This document shows positions 7,182 through 19,044 of a DNA stretch of 64,000 nucleotides, one piece after another. This stretch comes from Oscillospiraceae bacterium. Its GTDB lineage: Bacteria > Bacillota > Clostridia > Oscillospirales > Oscillospiraceae. How positions within the stretch are numbered: position 1 is the stretch's first letter; each line of letters starts with the position of its first letter. The stretch spans positions 1-64,000 of the forward strand of contig JAHHRV010000002.1 in assembly GCA_020025595.1 (NCBI GenBank), written 5' to 3'. Under the pieces are notes generated by a model. That model saw only the letters and a list, made by a program, of their open reading frames with translations. It searched no databases and was not told the DNA's origin. The translations under genes were made by a program, and so were the position numbers.

Positions 7182-9614
7182 ATGAATCAAGAGTTAGAAC
7201 AACGATTTCTGTCCGCCAGAAAGAATTATATTGCCGCGTGTTTCTCCGGCCTGAACCCCATGCAGCAGCAGGCTGTTATGACCACAGAAGGGCCCCTGCT
7301 GCTCCTTGCAGGCGCAGGCAGCGGTAAAACCACCGTGCTGATCAACCGAATTGCCAACCTGATTCGCTTCGGCAGCGCCAGTGACAGCAATATGGTTCCG
7401 GAATTTATTACCGAATCTGATGTAGAATTTTTGGAGCATCTTCCCGAGCAGCCCGATCCTCAGGATCTGGACCGGGCAGATTGGCTCTGCCAGGAGAACC
7501 CCGCTGCTCCCTGGAGCATTATTGCCATCACCTTCACCAACAAAGCCGCAAACGAGCTGAAAGAGCGCCTTTCCAAAGTCCTGGGCGATCAGGCTATGGA
7601 TGTCTGGGCAATGACCTTCCACAGCGCCTGCTGCCGGATTCTCCGCCGGGATATCGAGCGCCTGGGCTACGACAGAAGCTTCACTATTTATGATTCTTCC
7701 GATTCCGAGCGCGTGATGAAAGAGATCATCAAGGACATGGGTCTGGACGACAAGACCTTCCCCGCCAAGCTGGTGCTGAATCTCATCGGTCGGGAAAAAG
7801 ACAAAATGATCGATCCGGACGAGTGCGCAGAGCAGGCCAAGCGCAACAACGACATTCGCATGGGTCATGTAGCAAAGGCATACAAGCGCTACCAGACTCG
7901 CCTGAAGGAAAACAACGCCGTGGACTTTGACGATATCATCAATCTGACGGTTCGTCTGCTTCAGGAAAACGAGGATCTGAGACAGTACTATCAGCGCAAG
8001 TTCCGCTATGTGCTGGTGGACGAGTATCAGGACACCAACAATGTTCAGTATCTGCTCACCAGCCTGCTGGCTGGCGGTCACGAGAATATCTGCGTGGTGG
8101 GTGATGACGACCAGTCCATCTACCGTTTCCGGGGTGCTACCATCGAAAACATCCTGAACTTTGAAAAGCAGTATAAAAACGCCCGTACCATTCGCCTGGA
8201 ACAGAATTACCGTTCCACTCAGTCCATTCTGAACGCTGCCAACTCCGTGATTTCCCACAATGTGGGCAGAAAGGGAAAGCGGCTGTGGACTTCCAACGGC
8301 GAAGGCGACCCCGTTATTTCCTACGAGGCCTACAACGAAGGCGAAGAAGCCAACTATGTTGCCGGCAGAATCATCGCCATGTCTCACGGCTCCAACTTCA
8401 AGGACTATGCAGTTCTCTATCGAACCAACGCTCAGTCCAACGCCATCGAATATTCCTTCAAGCGTAACGGTATTCCGTACCGGATCATTGGCGGTACCCG
8501 ATTCTTTGACCGGGCAGAAGTCAAGGATATGCTTGCATATCTGTGCCTGATCAACAACCGGGCCGACGATCTGCGGCTGATGCGCATCATCAACAACCCG
8601 CCCAGAGGTCTGGGTGCCAAAACCATCGAGACCGCTCAGCGTCTGGCAAGAGCAGAGGAGCAGAACCTGTACCATGTGGTCAGCCACCCCAGTGACTATG
8701 CAGCTCTTGAAAAGGCCGAGCCGAAGCTGAAGGCCTTCACTGACCTGATCGAGTCTCTGGCAGAGCTGCTGGATACCGGTATCAGCCTTGCGGATTTCTA
8801 CGAAGAAGTCATGATCCGCACCGGATACGCTGATATGCTCAGATGCAAGCCCACCGAGGAAAACAAGACCCGTCTGGAAAACATCCGAGAATTAAAATCC
8901 AGTATCAACAACTACGCCCAGAACGCAGAGTGCCCCTCTCTTGCAGGTTTCCTGGAAGAAATCGCTCTGTATACCGATATCGAGCAGTACGACGAAAACG
9001 CCGATGCTGCCGTGCTGATGACCATTCACTCCGCCAAGGGTCTGGAATTTGACCATGTGTTCCTGGTTGGATTTGAAGACGGCCTGTTCCCCGGAATGCG
9101 TTCCATCGGCGACCCGGAGGAAATGGAAGAAGAGCGCAGACTGTGCTATGTTGCCATTACCCGTGCAAAAAAGACTCTGGATATCACCCACGCACGGCAG
9201 AGAATGCTCTATGGCCGTACCAATTCTGCAATGGTCTCCCGGTTCCTGAAGGAAATCCCCGAAGATTGCCTGGAGAAGAAGGGCGGTCAGCGCTCTCATC
9301 AGAATCAGGAGCGTGCTCAGGCCGGAGCAGGGCAGGGAACCGGCGGTTACGGCAACCGTACATCCAAGGCATACACCATGGTCAGAGAGCAGATCAAGCG
9401 CAGCGAAAAGAGCGTGTTCACCGCTGCTCCCACAAAATCCACCATGCTGGAGCTGAACAAGGGCGATATGGTTCAGCATGCCGCATTTGGCAAGGGCATG
9501 GTTCTGTCCGTCATGAAGATGGGCGGAGATGCGCTGCTGGAAATTGCTTTTGACCAGATCGGCACCAAGAAGCTGATGTCCAAAACCGCATCTGCTCACA
9601 TGAAGAAACTGTAA
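7182..9614 (+). CDS. pcrA: ATP-dependent DNA helicase PcrA/UvrD
   Basis: 810 aa superfamily 1A 3'-5' helicase acting in excision repair, replication restart and plasmid or phage replication. Motif I LAGAGSGKTTVL, Ia TFTNKAANEL, II DEYQDTN, III DDDQSIYRFRG, IV LEQNYRS, V TIHSAKGLEFDHVF and VI YVAITRAKK are all present. The stretch between motifs I and Ia is about 50 residues longer than in Bacillus PcrA, giving an acidic insert (residues about 67-105). The C-terminal tail ends in the basic, RNA-polymerase-binding-type region usual for PcrA. The ATG has only a weak GATAGGTG site. Confidence 0.95.
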   Translation: MNQELEQRFLSARKNYIAACFSGLNPMQQQAVMTTEGPLLLLAGAGSGKTTVLINRIANLIRFGSASDSNMVPEFITESDVEFLEHLPEQPDPQDLDRADWLCQENPAAPWSIIAITFTNKAANELKERLSKVLGDQAMDVWAMTFHSACCRILRRDIERLGYDRSFTIYDSSDSERVMKEIIKDMGLDDKTFPAKLVLNLIGREKDKMIDPDECAEQAKRNNDIRMGHVAKAYKRYQTRLKENNAVDFDDIINLTVRLLQENEDLRQYYQRKFRYVLVDEYQDTNNVQYLLTSLLAGGHENICVVGDDDQSIYRFRGATIENILNFEKQYKNARTIRLEQNYRSTQSILNAANSVISHNVGRKGKRLWTSNGEGDPVISYEAYNEGEEANYVAGRIIAMSHGSNFKDYAVLYRTNAQSNAIEYSFKRNGIPYRIIGGTRFFDRAEVKDMLAYLCLINNRADDLRLMRIINNPPRGLGAKTIETAQRLARAEEQNLYHVVSHPSDYAALEKAEPKLKAFTDLIESLAELLDTGISLADFYEEVMIRTGYADMLRCKPTEENKTRLENIRELKSSINNYAQNAECPSLAGFLEEIALYTDIEQYDENADAAVLMTIHSAKGLEFDHVFLVGFEDGLFPGMRSIGDPEEMEEERRLCYVAITRAKKTLDITHARQRMLYGRTNSAMVSRFLKEIPEDCLEKKGGQRSHQNQERAQAGAGQGTGGYGNRTSKAYTMVREQIKRSEKSVFTAAPTKSTMLELNKGDMVQHAAFGKGMVLSVMKMGGDALLEIAFDQIGTKKLMSKTASAHMKKL

Positions 9615-9632
9615 TAATTCGGCTCTTTTCCT

Positions 9633-9657
9633 CATAGCATATCCCGGAGGGGATGCT

Positions 9658-9660
<3 letters not shown>
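9633..9660 (+). promoter_or_regulatory. Inverted repeat enclosing the yunB ribosome binding site
   Basis: CATAGCAT (9633-9640) and ATGCTATG (9653-9660) are perfect 8-base arms. The loop holds the GGAGGGG Shine-Dalgarno and the yunB ATG forms the end of the right arm. It could limit translation initiation or act as a protein site; no function is shown. Confidence 0.4.
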
Positions 9661-12256
<2,596 letters not shown>

Positions 12257-12346
12257 AATCATTTTCCGTTTTTATCAGGAAGATTCAAAATCGGGTATAA
12301 AAATGGAAACGATATGAAATGCGTTCCTTATAAGGATCCTTTTAGA

Positions 12347-12392
12347 AATACCGAGAAGAACTTTTTACAATTCTTCTCGGTATTTTCTTTTT
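12347..12392 (+). terminator. Terminator downstream of ligA
   Basis: Perfect 14-base arms AATACCGAGAAGAA/TTCTTCTCGGTATT with a 10-base loop, followed by TTCTTTTT. Confidence 0.88.
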
Positions 12393-12593
12393 CCCCCTGC
12401 AATGCCCATTGTTCTGATTTCAGCAAACTACGGTTGGCGAATTCTTTATTTCGTATCCAGAGCGGGTTCCTTGAAGCGTTTGTTTTGTGATTGATTCCGT
12501 TTTGGAAGAAATAAACAATACAGAAATCGTTCTTTCGCTGATGATGCATCAAAATGCCTAAAAGTGAAGATAATTTTTTGTTTATTAAAGGAA

Positions 12594-12622
12594 TGGAAAT
12601 TATTTTCAAATGATGGTATATT
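12594..12622 (+). promoter_or_regulatory. Possible promoter of the sialidase gene
   Basis: TGGAAA (12594-12599), 17 bases, TATATT (12617-12622), about 65 bases before the start. The -35 is weak. Confidence 0.35.
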
Positions 12623-12688
12623 GAGCAAGAGAGAATTGGGAAAAACGGCCTCAGTTCTACAGAATATGCTAAATGGGAGGAAGAAATT

Positions 12689-15600
12689 GTGAAAAAATGT
12701 GTACGATGGAATCGGCTTCTCAGCCTGCTTCTGGCCATGGTATTGACCACGCAGCTGGTGTTGCCGACATTTGCAGCGGATGAACCGCAGCCTTCTGAGC
12801 AAGGCACAACGGAAACTGCTGCTCTTGCCCCACAGGAGGCCAGTGCGGCCGAGCCTGTGCAGGTAGAGCTGACTCTGGATGCGGAAACAAAGACGCAGAC
12901 GATCCAGGTGAGCACTGACTGCACCGTGACAGACGCAGGTGACACCAATGTGGTGACAGCGGAACTGGTGAAGGAAACAGCTGTCACCGACAGCCTGGGC
13001 CACACCGGAACAGACAACACCTACACCCAGGGCACAGAGCTTCTGTCTACCGCTCTTTATACCTTTAACGAGAACGGTGACAAGTGGCAGGTCTCTGCCA
13101 TGACCGCAGATGGAACACAGATCTGGCTGGATGCCGGCGTTGCCAGAGAAATGCTGGGCCATCCTTTTGCTACATCTCCTGTGGATACGAAGTTCACCTC
13201 CAGAGACAACAATGGACTCTTTACCATTCAGGGTGATCATCCTCAGCAGAAAGATCGATTCCTGGCATTCCTGCTGAACGATAAACGCAATGAGTGTGTG
13301 TACGACGGCAGCGGCACCTACATGAATGAGATTTGCGATTTCAAGCTGTATGCTCCCGTGACCGAAGGTCAGGAGTCCAGCGCTGAAATCCCCGGCTATG
13401 TTCAGGTCAATGAAATCCAGAACGGCGGCCGTTACCTGATCGTTTACAGCCACGGTGACCAGACCTTCGTGATGCGGCCCTCTACCAATACCGAAGTCAA
13501 GGCTGACCATGTACTGAAGGTGAACCTTGAGGACGCTGCTGTGACCACAGTGACCAAGTGCGATCTGGTTCTGACTGCAAAGGCAGCAGGCGAGACTGAT
13601 GTGGTAGCAGGTGATAAGACCTATCATGTCACTGTAAAGGATCCCGCAAAACCTGCTCCTGAAAAAGATCCCATGAACATCCCCGGCTATACCCGGGTGA
13701 CCGACCCTGTCCTGAATACCGACAAGTATTACCTGATCGTTGCACAGGACAGCGACGGCAATCTCCACGCCTTCTATCCTGACGCAGCAAGCAAGAACGC
13801 CCCCTCCGGCGGTGCTGTTGAGAGTAATAAGTGCGCCGCAGGTTCCTTTGTGGCTAACCTGACGGTGGACGGCGAGACTGTTACCGCCCAGTGGGAAAAG
13901 GACAAGAGTACCAATATCCCGATGAAAGACCTCTGCTTTACAGTTGGCCAGAACAGCGGTAAGTACACCTTCAAGGGTGCAAACGGCCTGTATCTGTCTC
14001 TGACGGATGTGATGCTGTCTCAGAACCCCACCGCTTTTAATGTCTCGGCAAAGACAGAGCAGGAAAGCGATGGCTTCACGATTCTGAATGCAGGCAAAAA
14101 TCGTTACCTCTACTTCAACAAATCCGGAGATCCCAAGGAGTTTGTGAACGGTACAACTACCTATAACACCAACTTCTGGGGCCCCAGCGCACAGGGACAG
14201 CTCCCCATTTTCCTGTATACCAACGACCATGCAACAGCTCCTGTGAATACAACAGTTCTGGAGCAGTATATCAAATCTGTGAATCACTATCTGCCTCAGG
14301 TTACCGACGAATGCAGAAAGACGATGGAAGCAGAGCTTGCAAAGGCTCAGGCTTTGATCGACGGTTCCGATACAAAGCAGTCCCAGGTGGATGCCGAGTG
14401 TGAAATCCTGAAGAATTTCCTTCTGGAAGGCATTCAGCCCAAGCCTGAGTATCTTGCACCTACCGAAGGCCCCAAGGGTACATGCGAAGGCCAGCCTTTC
14501 CCTGTGAAGGTCGGCGATTCCACTTGTGATGTCTATCGTATCCCCGGTATTGTTACCCTTAGCGACGGCACCCTGGTAGCATCCGGTGATGCCCGCTGGG
14601 ATCTCTTCTTTGACGGCAAAAACATTGATACTATCGTTTCTGTGTCTGAGGACAACGGCAAGACCTGGCACTATAATTTCCCCAACTACTTTAACGACAG
14701 CACAGATAAGACGAACGATCGTGCCGCTGTGTTTATTGACCCTGTGATTGCACGGGACGATCAGGACACCATCTATGTCGTAGCCGACGCCTACTCTGCC
14801 GGAAACTGGACCATGTCTCTGGAAAGAATCACCGGCTATGAAGAAGTAAACGGTCAGCTGCGTCTGGTCCTCTACACAAACCGCAGAGGCCATACCAGCA
14901 CCAACTGGAATTACTATGTGGGAGATCCCGGCGATGACGGACTCTCTCCTGTGATTGCCAAGGCTGACGAAAAGACTGCCTACTATGTGGACGGCCGCTT
15001 TAACCTGTACAACGCAGACAAGAAAGCCATGTATTGCAGACAGCTGGACACCGAAAAATTTGTACAGCAGAATGTTTTCTACTACAATGCAGTAATCCAT
15101 GCACCGAACGCCTGCTTCCAGTGGCTGGTGACCTCCAAGGACCATGGCAAGACCTGGTCTGACCCCATGCTTTTGAATCCTCAGGTGCGTCGCCGTCCCG
15201 CTCAGCACACCTTCTATGGTGTTGGCCCCGGTGCCGGTATTTGCACATCCAACGGCACCCTGATGCTTCCTACTTACGAGTATCCCGGTATGCTTGCCGG
15301 ATTTGTCTACACCAATGACCACGGTAAGACCTGGAACCGTGCCGGCACTGCTACTCCCGCAGGTACCATGTCCACCGAAAGCACTCTGGTTGAAATCGAT
15401 GCTGAGACTGTCCGGCAGTTCTTCCGTGACAGAGCAAATATTCTCAGCTATACCGACTACAAGTGGGATGGTGCGTCCTGGAATCCCGGCAAAGCCCAGC
15501 AGATTCCCGGTGTTGTAAAGTGCAGCGATGTTCAGCTCGCCGCACTCCGTTGCTCTGAGCCTCTGGATGATGGCAGAGCTATGATTCTGATCGCTACTGC

Positions 15601-17026
15601 CGCAGAGAATGGACGCAGAACCGGTAAGATTTATTCTCTGGCACTGAACAAGGACGGCTCTATGGAGCTGCTCAACGCAATGCCCGTCACCGCACCCGGT
15701 GCCTGGTACGCATATTGCAGCCTGACGGAACTGAAGGACGGCTCTGCCGGTCTTCTGTATGAGGACAGCTTCAGCCATCCGGCTTGCACCATGAAGTTCG
15801 TAACCTACACCAGAGAACAGCTTCTGGGTCTTGAGACTGTGGAAGTCACGCTGAATCTGGATCAGGCTGAAACCGCACGCTTCCCGGTCAGCAGCGACAG
15901 TAAAATCGCAAGCAATACCCCTGCCGGTATTGTGGACGCCAAGCTGGAGCAGAACTCCAACAGCGGCAATGGCCACACCGGTACAAACAGCAGCTATACC
16001 GGCCCGACGGAATCTCTTTCCAGCGCACTTTACACCTTCAAGCAGAATGGCGACAAGTGGCAGGTCTCTGCCAAGACCGCAGACGGCAAGATGGTTTGGC
16101 TTGATCCCAGTGCATCTGACGAAATGGTTGGTCATCCCGTCGCACAAACCGCTGTGGATGCACAGTTCGTGCCCAAGGGCAACGATGGAACCTTTACGAT
16201 TCGGGGTCAACATTCTGTGAAGGGCCCCCGTTTTCTGGCATTCTTGCTGGACGGCAGCCGCAGCGAATCTGTGTATGATGTCGGCGGCATCGACATGGGC
16301 GAGATTTGCAACTTCAAGCTGTATGCTCCCGTGACCGATGGTCAGCAGTCCAGTGAAGAGGTCCCCGGCTATGTTCAGGTCAATAAAATCCAGGACGGCG
16401 GCCGTTACCTGATCGTTCACAGCTACAATGGTCAAACCTTTGTGATGCGTCCCTCTGACAGCACCACCGATAAGTATGCACATGTACTGAAGGTCGTTCC
16501 TGTCGAGACAGAGTTGGTTCTCACCCCTGTGTCTGCCGGTACTGCTGATGTAGTTGTGGATAAGACTACCTATCATGTGACTGTTACCACTGATTCCAGT
16601 AAGCCTACTGATCCCGTAGAGCCCACTGAGCCCAGCAAGCCTACCGATCCCGTGGAACCCACTGAGCCGAGCAAGCCTACCGATCCCGTGGAACCCACTG
16701 ATCCCAGCAAGCCTACCGATCCCGTGGAGCCTACTGATCCCAGCAAGCCCACCGAGCCCGCAGAGCCTACTGAGCCCAGCAAGCCTACCGAGCCTGCAGA
16801 GCCTACTGAGCCTGCAGAGCCTACTGATCCCAGCAAGCCCACCGATCCCGTAGAGCCTACTGATTCCACCAACCCCACTGCTCCTGTAAAGCCGAGTCAG
16901 AAGCCCGCCACTCCGTCGACCGGCGACTTCAGCAATGTCCTGCCTTGGACAGTGCTTGTCGTTGTGTCTCTGTGCGGAATCTGTGCAATCCTGTTTTTTA
17001 ACAGAAAGAAGAACAGTGGCAAGTAA
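12689..17026 (+). CDS. Cell-surface sialidase (GH33) with duplicated flanking modules
   Basis: 1445 aa exo-sialidase expected to release terminal sialic acid from host glycans. GTG start with GGGAGG 8 bases upstream. Layout: signal peptide (about 1-30, ending TFAA); flanking module A (about 59-318); a bridging region with a helical FIVAR-like stretch (about 525-590); GH33 beta-propeller (about 600-1040) with the Arg motif YRIPGI (about 616) and three Asp boxes, SEDNGKTW (653), SKDHGKTW (816) and TNDHGKTW (875), plus late GLLYED, the usual Tyr/Glu region; flanking module B (about 1052-1300), clearly homologous to A (DKWQVSAKTADGK, EEVPGYVQVNKIQDGGRYLIV); a Pro-rich repeat stalk (1304-1395); TPSTGD (about 1408), one hydrophobic helix and a basic tail, an LPXTG-like sortase signal. 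Trans- versus hydrolytic sialidase cannot be told apart here. Confidence 0.93.
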   Translation: MKKCVRWNRLLSLLLAMVLTTQLVLPTFAADEPQPSEQGTTETAALAPQEASAAEPVQVELTLDAETKTQTIQVSTDCTVTDAGDTNVVTAELVKETAVTDSLGHTGTDNTYTQGTELLSTALYTFNENGDKWQVSAMTADGTQIWLDAGVAREMLGHPFATSPVDTKFTSRDNNGLFTIQGDHPQQKDRFLAFLLNDKRNECVYDGSGTYMNEICDFKLYAPVTEGQESSAEIPGYVQVNEIQNGGRYLIVYSHGDQTFVMRPSTNTEVKADHVLKVNLEDAAVTTVTKCDLVLTAKAAGETDVVAGDKTYHVTVKDPAKPAPEKDPMNIPGYTRVTDPVLNTDKYYLIVAQDSDGNLHAFYPDAASKNAPSGGAVESNKCAAGSFVANLTVDGETVTAQWEKDKSTNIPMKDLCFTVGQNSGKYTFKGANGLYLSLTDVMLSQNPTAFNVSAKTEQESDGFTILNAGKNRYLYFNKSGDPKEFVNGTTTYNTNFWGPSAQGQLPIFLYTNDHATAPVNTTVLEQYIKSVNHYLPQVTDECRKTMEAELAKAQALIDGSDTKQSQVDAECEILKNFLLEGIQPKPEYLAPTEGPKGTCEGQPFPVKVGDSTCDVYRIPGIVTLSDGTLVASGDARWDLFFDGKNIDTIVSVSEDNGKTWHYNFPNYFNDSTDKTNDRAAVFIDPVIARDDQDTIYVVADAYSAGNWTMSLERITGYEEVNGQLRLVLYTNRRGHTSTNWNYYVGDPGDDGLSPVIAKADEKTAYYVDGRFNLYNADKKAMYCRQLDTEKFVQQNVFYYNAVIHAPNACFQWLVTSKDHGKTWSDPMLLNPQVRRRPAQHTFYGVGPGAGICTSNGTLMLPTYEYPGMLAGFVYTNDHGKTWNRAGTATPAGTMSTESTLVEIDAETVRQFFRDRANILSYTDYKWDGASWNPGKAQQIPGVVKCSDVQLAALRCSEPLDDGRAMILIATAAENGRRTGKIYSLALNKDGSMELLNAMPVTAPGAWYAYCSLTELKDGSAGLLYEDSFSHPACTMKFVTYTREQLLGLETVEVTLNLDQAETARFPVSSDSKIASNTPAGIVDAKLEQNSNSGNGHTGTNSSYTGPTESLSSALYTFKQNGDKWQVSAKTADGKMVWLDPSASDEMVGHPVAQTAVDAQFVPKGNDGTFTIRGQHSVKGPRFLAFLLDGSRSESVYDVGGIDMGEICNFKLYAPVTDGQQSSEEVPGYVQVNKIQDGGRYLIVHSYNGQTFVMRPSDSTTDKYAHVLKVVPVETELVLTPVSAGTADVVVDKTTYHVTVTTDSSKPTDPVEPTEPSKPTDPVEPTEPSKPTDPVEPTDPSKPTDPVEPTDPSKPTEPAEPTEPSKPTEPAEPTEPAEPTDPSKPTDPVEPTDSTNPTAPVKPSQKPATPSTGDFSNVLPWTVLVVVSLCGICAILFFNRKKNSGK
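16598..16866 (+). repeat. In-frame 36-bp repeats encoding a Pro/Thr/Glu/Asp stalk
   Basis: About seven imperfect copies of a 12-residue unit of the form SKPTDPVEPTEP inside the sialidase gene. The pattern fits a wall-spanning stalk between the catalytic part and the anchor; copy number is likely to vary between strains. Confidence 0.9.
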
Positions 17027-17035
17027 ATAAAACAG

Positions 17036-17076
17036 AAACACCTATTGCGTCCAAATGGCCGCAATAGGTGTTTTTT
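17036..17076 (+). terminator. Terminator of the sialidase gene
   Basis: AAACACCTATTGCG/CGCAATAGGTGTTT hairpin with T-run, beginning 10 bases after the stop codon. Confidence 0.9.
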
Positions 17077-17378
17077 CTGTCCCAAAGCCCAGAATATACG
17101 AAAAATCCAAAATTTTACGCCTTTCGGATTTTTTATATGTTTTTTACTTTTATTTTGGAAAAACTATAACCAACATTCTCCTAAAAAAGTAATTCAGACA
17201 AGGATGACGAAAATCAAGGCGCATCCACAGTGCTTTCGTTTTATCGCATAAAAGAAGGTACGGCACAGTCCCAAAATGAAACTGTACCGTACCTTAAAAA
17301 ACTTTCTTATAGGGCATACCCAAATTCGTATCGCTTACTTTTTTGCAGTCCCTGCTGCAAAGCAGCTGACACGGCAGC
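17077..17378. other. Intergenic region between convergent genes
   Basis: About 300 AT-rich bases between the sialidase terminator and the convergent TSCPD gene. The only structure seen is the reverse-strand terminator at 17255-17295. Confidence 0.6.
17255..17295 (-). terminator. Terminator of the TSCPD gene
   Basis: Fifteen-base arms (AAGGTACGGCACAGT / ACTGTACCGTACCTT, one mismatch). Read on the minus strand the hairpin is followed by a T-rich tail (CTTTTAT). Confidence 0.7.
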
Positions 17379-17627
17379 TTACTGAGCGTTCTTAGCTTCC
17401 TGCAGTGCCTTTGCCAGCTGATCGGGACATGATGTGGACTTCATGCCGCAGGTGATGCCCTGAACGCGGGAGATGACCTCATCCACATCCATGCCTTCAA
17501 CCAGAGCGCCAATGCCCTTCAGGTTGCCGTTGCAACCACCGATAAACTGCAAATTTCTAACCTTGCCATCCACCAGATCAAACAGGATTCTGGAAGAGCA
17601 AGTACCTTTTGTCTTGAATTCGTACAT
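17379..17627 (-). CDS. TSCPD domain protein (TIGR03905 type)
   Basis: 82 aa small soluble protein from the ATG preceded by AAGGAGA; the frame extends 8 codons further up without a better site. The family signature STSCPDQL (about 61-68) and a second Cys-rich stretch GGCNGNLKG (about 30-38) are present. The TSCPD domain also occurs at the end of some B12-dependent ribonucleotide reductases. Free-standing copies have no established role; metal or nucleotide binding is possible. Downstream of the YbaK-like gene. Confidence 0.85.
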   Translation of the reverse strand: MYEFKTKGTCSSRILFDLVDGKVRNLQFIGGCNGNLKGIGALVEGMDVDEVISRVQGITCGMKSTSCPDQLAKALQEAKNAQ

Positions 17628-17643
17628 GACTTTGTTCTCCTTT

Positions 17644-18123
17644 TTATACAATTAGATCTGCCATTTTTGCCTGAACCAGCTCTGCAAGTGCCATGGGATT
17701 CAGAAGCATCTGATGTCCCCGTTCACCGGCCGATACTGCAATTTCTTCAAACAGCTGGCAGCTTTCTTCAAAATAGGTGGGGTATTTCTTTTTCATGCCC
17801 ACTGGGGAACAGCCGCCCCGGATATACCCGGTAAGCCCCAGAAGCTCCTTCACCGCAATCAGCTCAATGTTTTTATCTCCGGCAGCCCGTGCAGCTTTTT
17901 TCAGATCAAGCTCACAGCATACAGGAATACAAAACACATTGATTCCGGTGCGTTCTCCTCTGGCAACCAGCGTTTTAAAAACGCACTCCGGATCCTCGCC
18001 CATAGCCTCGGCAGCGTGGGTTCCGCTTAAATCGCTCTCGTCATATTCGTAATATGCTTCGCGGCAGGGAAGTCCGGCCTGCTCCACAATACGAACAGCA
18101 TTTGTCTTTTTTGTCTTTGCCAC
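17644..18123 (-). CDS. ybaK: YbaK/EbsC-type Cys-tRNA(Pro) deacylase
   Basis: About 159 aa from the GTG that gives MAKTKKTNAVRIVEQ; the frame runs four codons further (TTG) without a ribosome binding site. INS-superfamily editing domain that clears mischarged Cys-tRNA(Pro). Features: EDPECVFKTLV near 47-57, with the conserved Lys after the Phe (family catalytic Lys), and GYIRGGCSPVGMKKKYPTYF, the conserved glycine-rich substrate loop. The stop codon lies 16 bases upstream of the TSCPD start, so the two probably share a transcript. Confidence 0.9.
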   Translation of the reverse strand: MAKTKKTNAVRIVEQAGLPCREAYYEYDESDLSGTHAAEAMGEDPECVFKTLVARGERTGINVFCIPVCCELDLKKAARAAGDKNIELIAVKELLGLTGYIRGGCSPVGMKKKYPTYFEESCQLFEEIAVSAGERGHQMLLNPMALAELVQAKMADLIV

Positions 18124-18225
18124 AATTATCACCAAGGGGTATTATACGACATTTATTTTCCAAATGCAACGAGAATTTTTTATAAAAAGCGGGTTATCCT
18201 AAACAAAAAGGCAGGAGGTAACTTC

Positions 18226-18909
18226 ATGAAAGAAACGGAAAATAACCAGCTGGAGCCTGTAAAAGAGATGGGCAGCGATTTCACATCTTCCAAACTGGGC
18301 AATATCTACACCCTGACCATCATCGGTCAGATCGAGGGACATCAGGTTCTGCCGGAGACGGTAAAGACCACAAAATACGAGCATATCTTGCCTTTGCTGG
18401 CAATGATTGAAGAGAGCGAAGAAATCGACGGACTGTTGCTCCTGCTCAACACCGTAGGCGGTGATATCGAGGCAGGCCTTGCTATCGCCGAAATGATTTC
18501 CGGGATGAAAAAGCCAACGGTTTCTCTGGTGCTGGGCGGGGGACACTCCATCGGAATCCCGCTGGCCGTATGTACCAAGCATTCCTATATTACGCCCACC
18601 GCATCCATGACCGTCCACCCGGTTCGCATGACCGGTCTGGTGGTTGGAGCCCCTCAGACCTATCGGTATTTCCAGCGGATTCAGGAGCAGATTGCGGATT
18701 TCGTCACGAGCAATTCCCGGATCTCCAGAAAGAAGTTTGAGCACTATATGATGGCCACCGGGGAAATGGCGACAGATGTGGGCACCATTCTGTACGGGAA
18801 GGAAGCCGTTGCTTCCGGCCTGATTGACGAGCTGGGCGGCCTGAGCGATGCGCTGGCCCATCTGCACAGGATGATTGAAGAGGAAAAAGCTTCTCATCCG
18901 GCGCAGTAA
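18226..18909 (+). CDS. tepA: ClpP-class serine protease TepA
   Basis: 227 aa ClpP/crotonase-fold protein. The candidate nucleophile Ser is in GGGHSIGIP (about residue 106), with His in TVHPVRM (about 127). NTVGGDIEAGLAIAEMI is the oxyanion-loop region shared with ClpP. In Bacillus, TepA lies just upstream of spoIIIE and affects protein translocation and spore properties; here it also precedes the SpoIIIE gene, with only a UppP-like gene between. AGGAGG lies 8 bases before the ATG. Confidence 0.9.
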   Translation: MKETENNQLEPVKEMGSDFTSSKLGNIYTLTIIGQIEGHQVLPETVKTTKYEHILPLLAMIEESEEIDGLLLLLNTVGGDIEAGLAIAEMISGMKKPTVSLVLGGGHSIGIPLAVCTKHSYITPTASMTVHPVRMTGLVVGAPQTYRYFQRIQEQIADFVTSNSRISRKKFEHYMMATGEMATDVGTILYGKEAVASGLIDELGGLSDALAHLHRMIEEEKASHPAQ

Positions 18910-18920
18910 CTTTATATGGG

Positions 18921-18956
18921 AAGATGGAGAACTTTTGCATCAGGTTCTCCATTTTC
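18921..18956 (+). terminator. Terminator after tepA
   Basis: ATGGAGAAC/GTTCTCCAT arms around an 11-base loop, followed by TTTTCC. Confidence 0.7.
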
Positions 18957-18982
18957 CATACTTTCCCGGTACCGTTTTCAAC

Positions 18983-19011
18983 TGGACAAGCCTTGACAGA
19001 TGTGCTAAAAT
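18983..19011 (+). promoter_or_regulatory. SigA-type promoter of the uppP-spoIIIE unit
   Basis: TGGACA (18983-18988), 17 bases, TAAAAT (19006-19011) with an extended TGC just before the -10. Confidence 0.55.
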
Positions 19012-19044
19012 ATACGAATGAATACATTATGGGGAGGTATGCGT

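Larger units (their letters stand above)
12257..12688. other. Intergenic region ligA - sialidase
   Basis: 432 bases without a gene. It holds a 12-base palindrome TCCTTATAAGGA (12325-12336), the terminator listed next and a possible promoter near 12594-12622. The right half is AT-rich. No conserved RNA was recognised. Confidence 0.6.

Noticed and set aside
16598..16866. Short regular repeats as a CRISPR array
   Set aside because: The repeats are in frame, without unique spacers, and encode the sialidase stalk.
12446..17041. 1531-codon reverse-strand open frame
   Set aside because: It is the antisense of the sialidase gene; its Gly/Leu-Arg repeats are the complement of the Pro-rich stalk.
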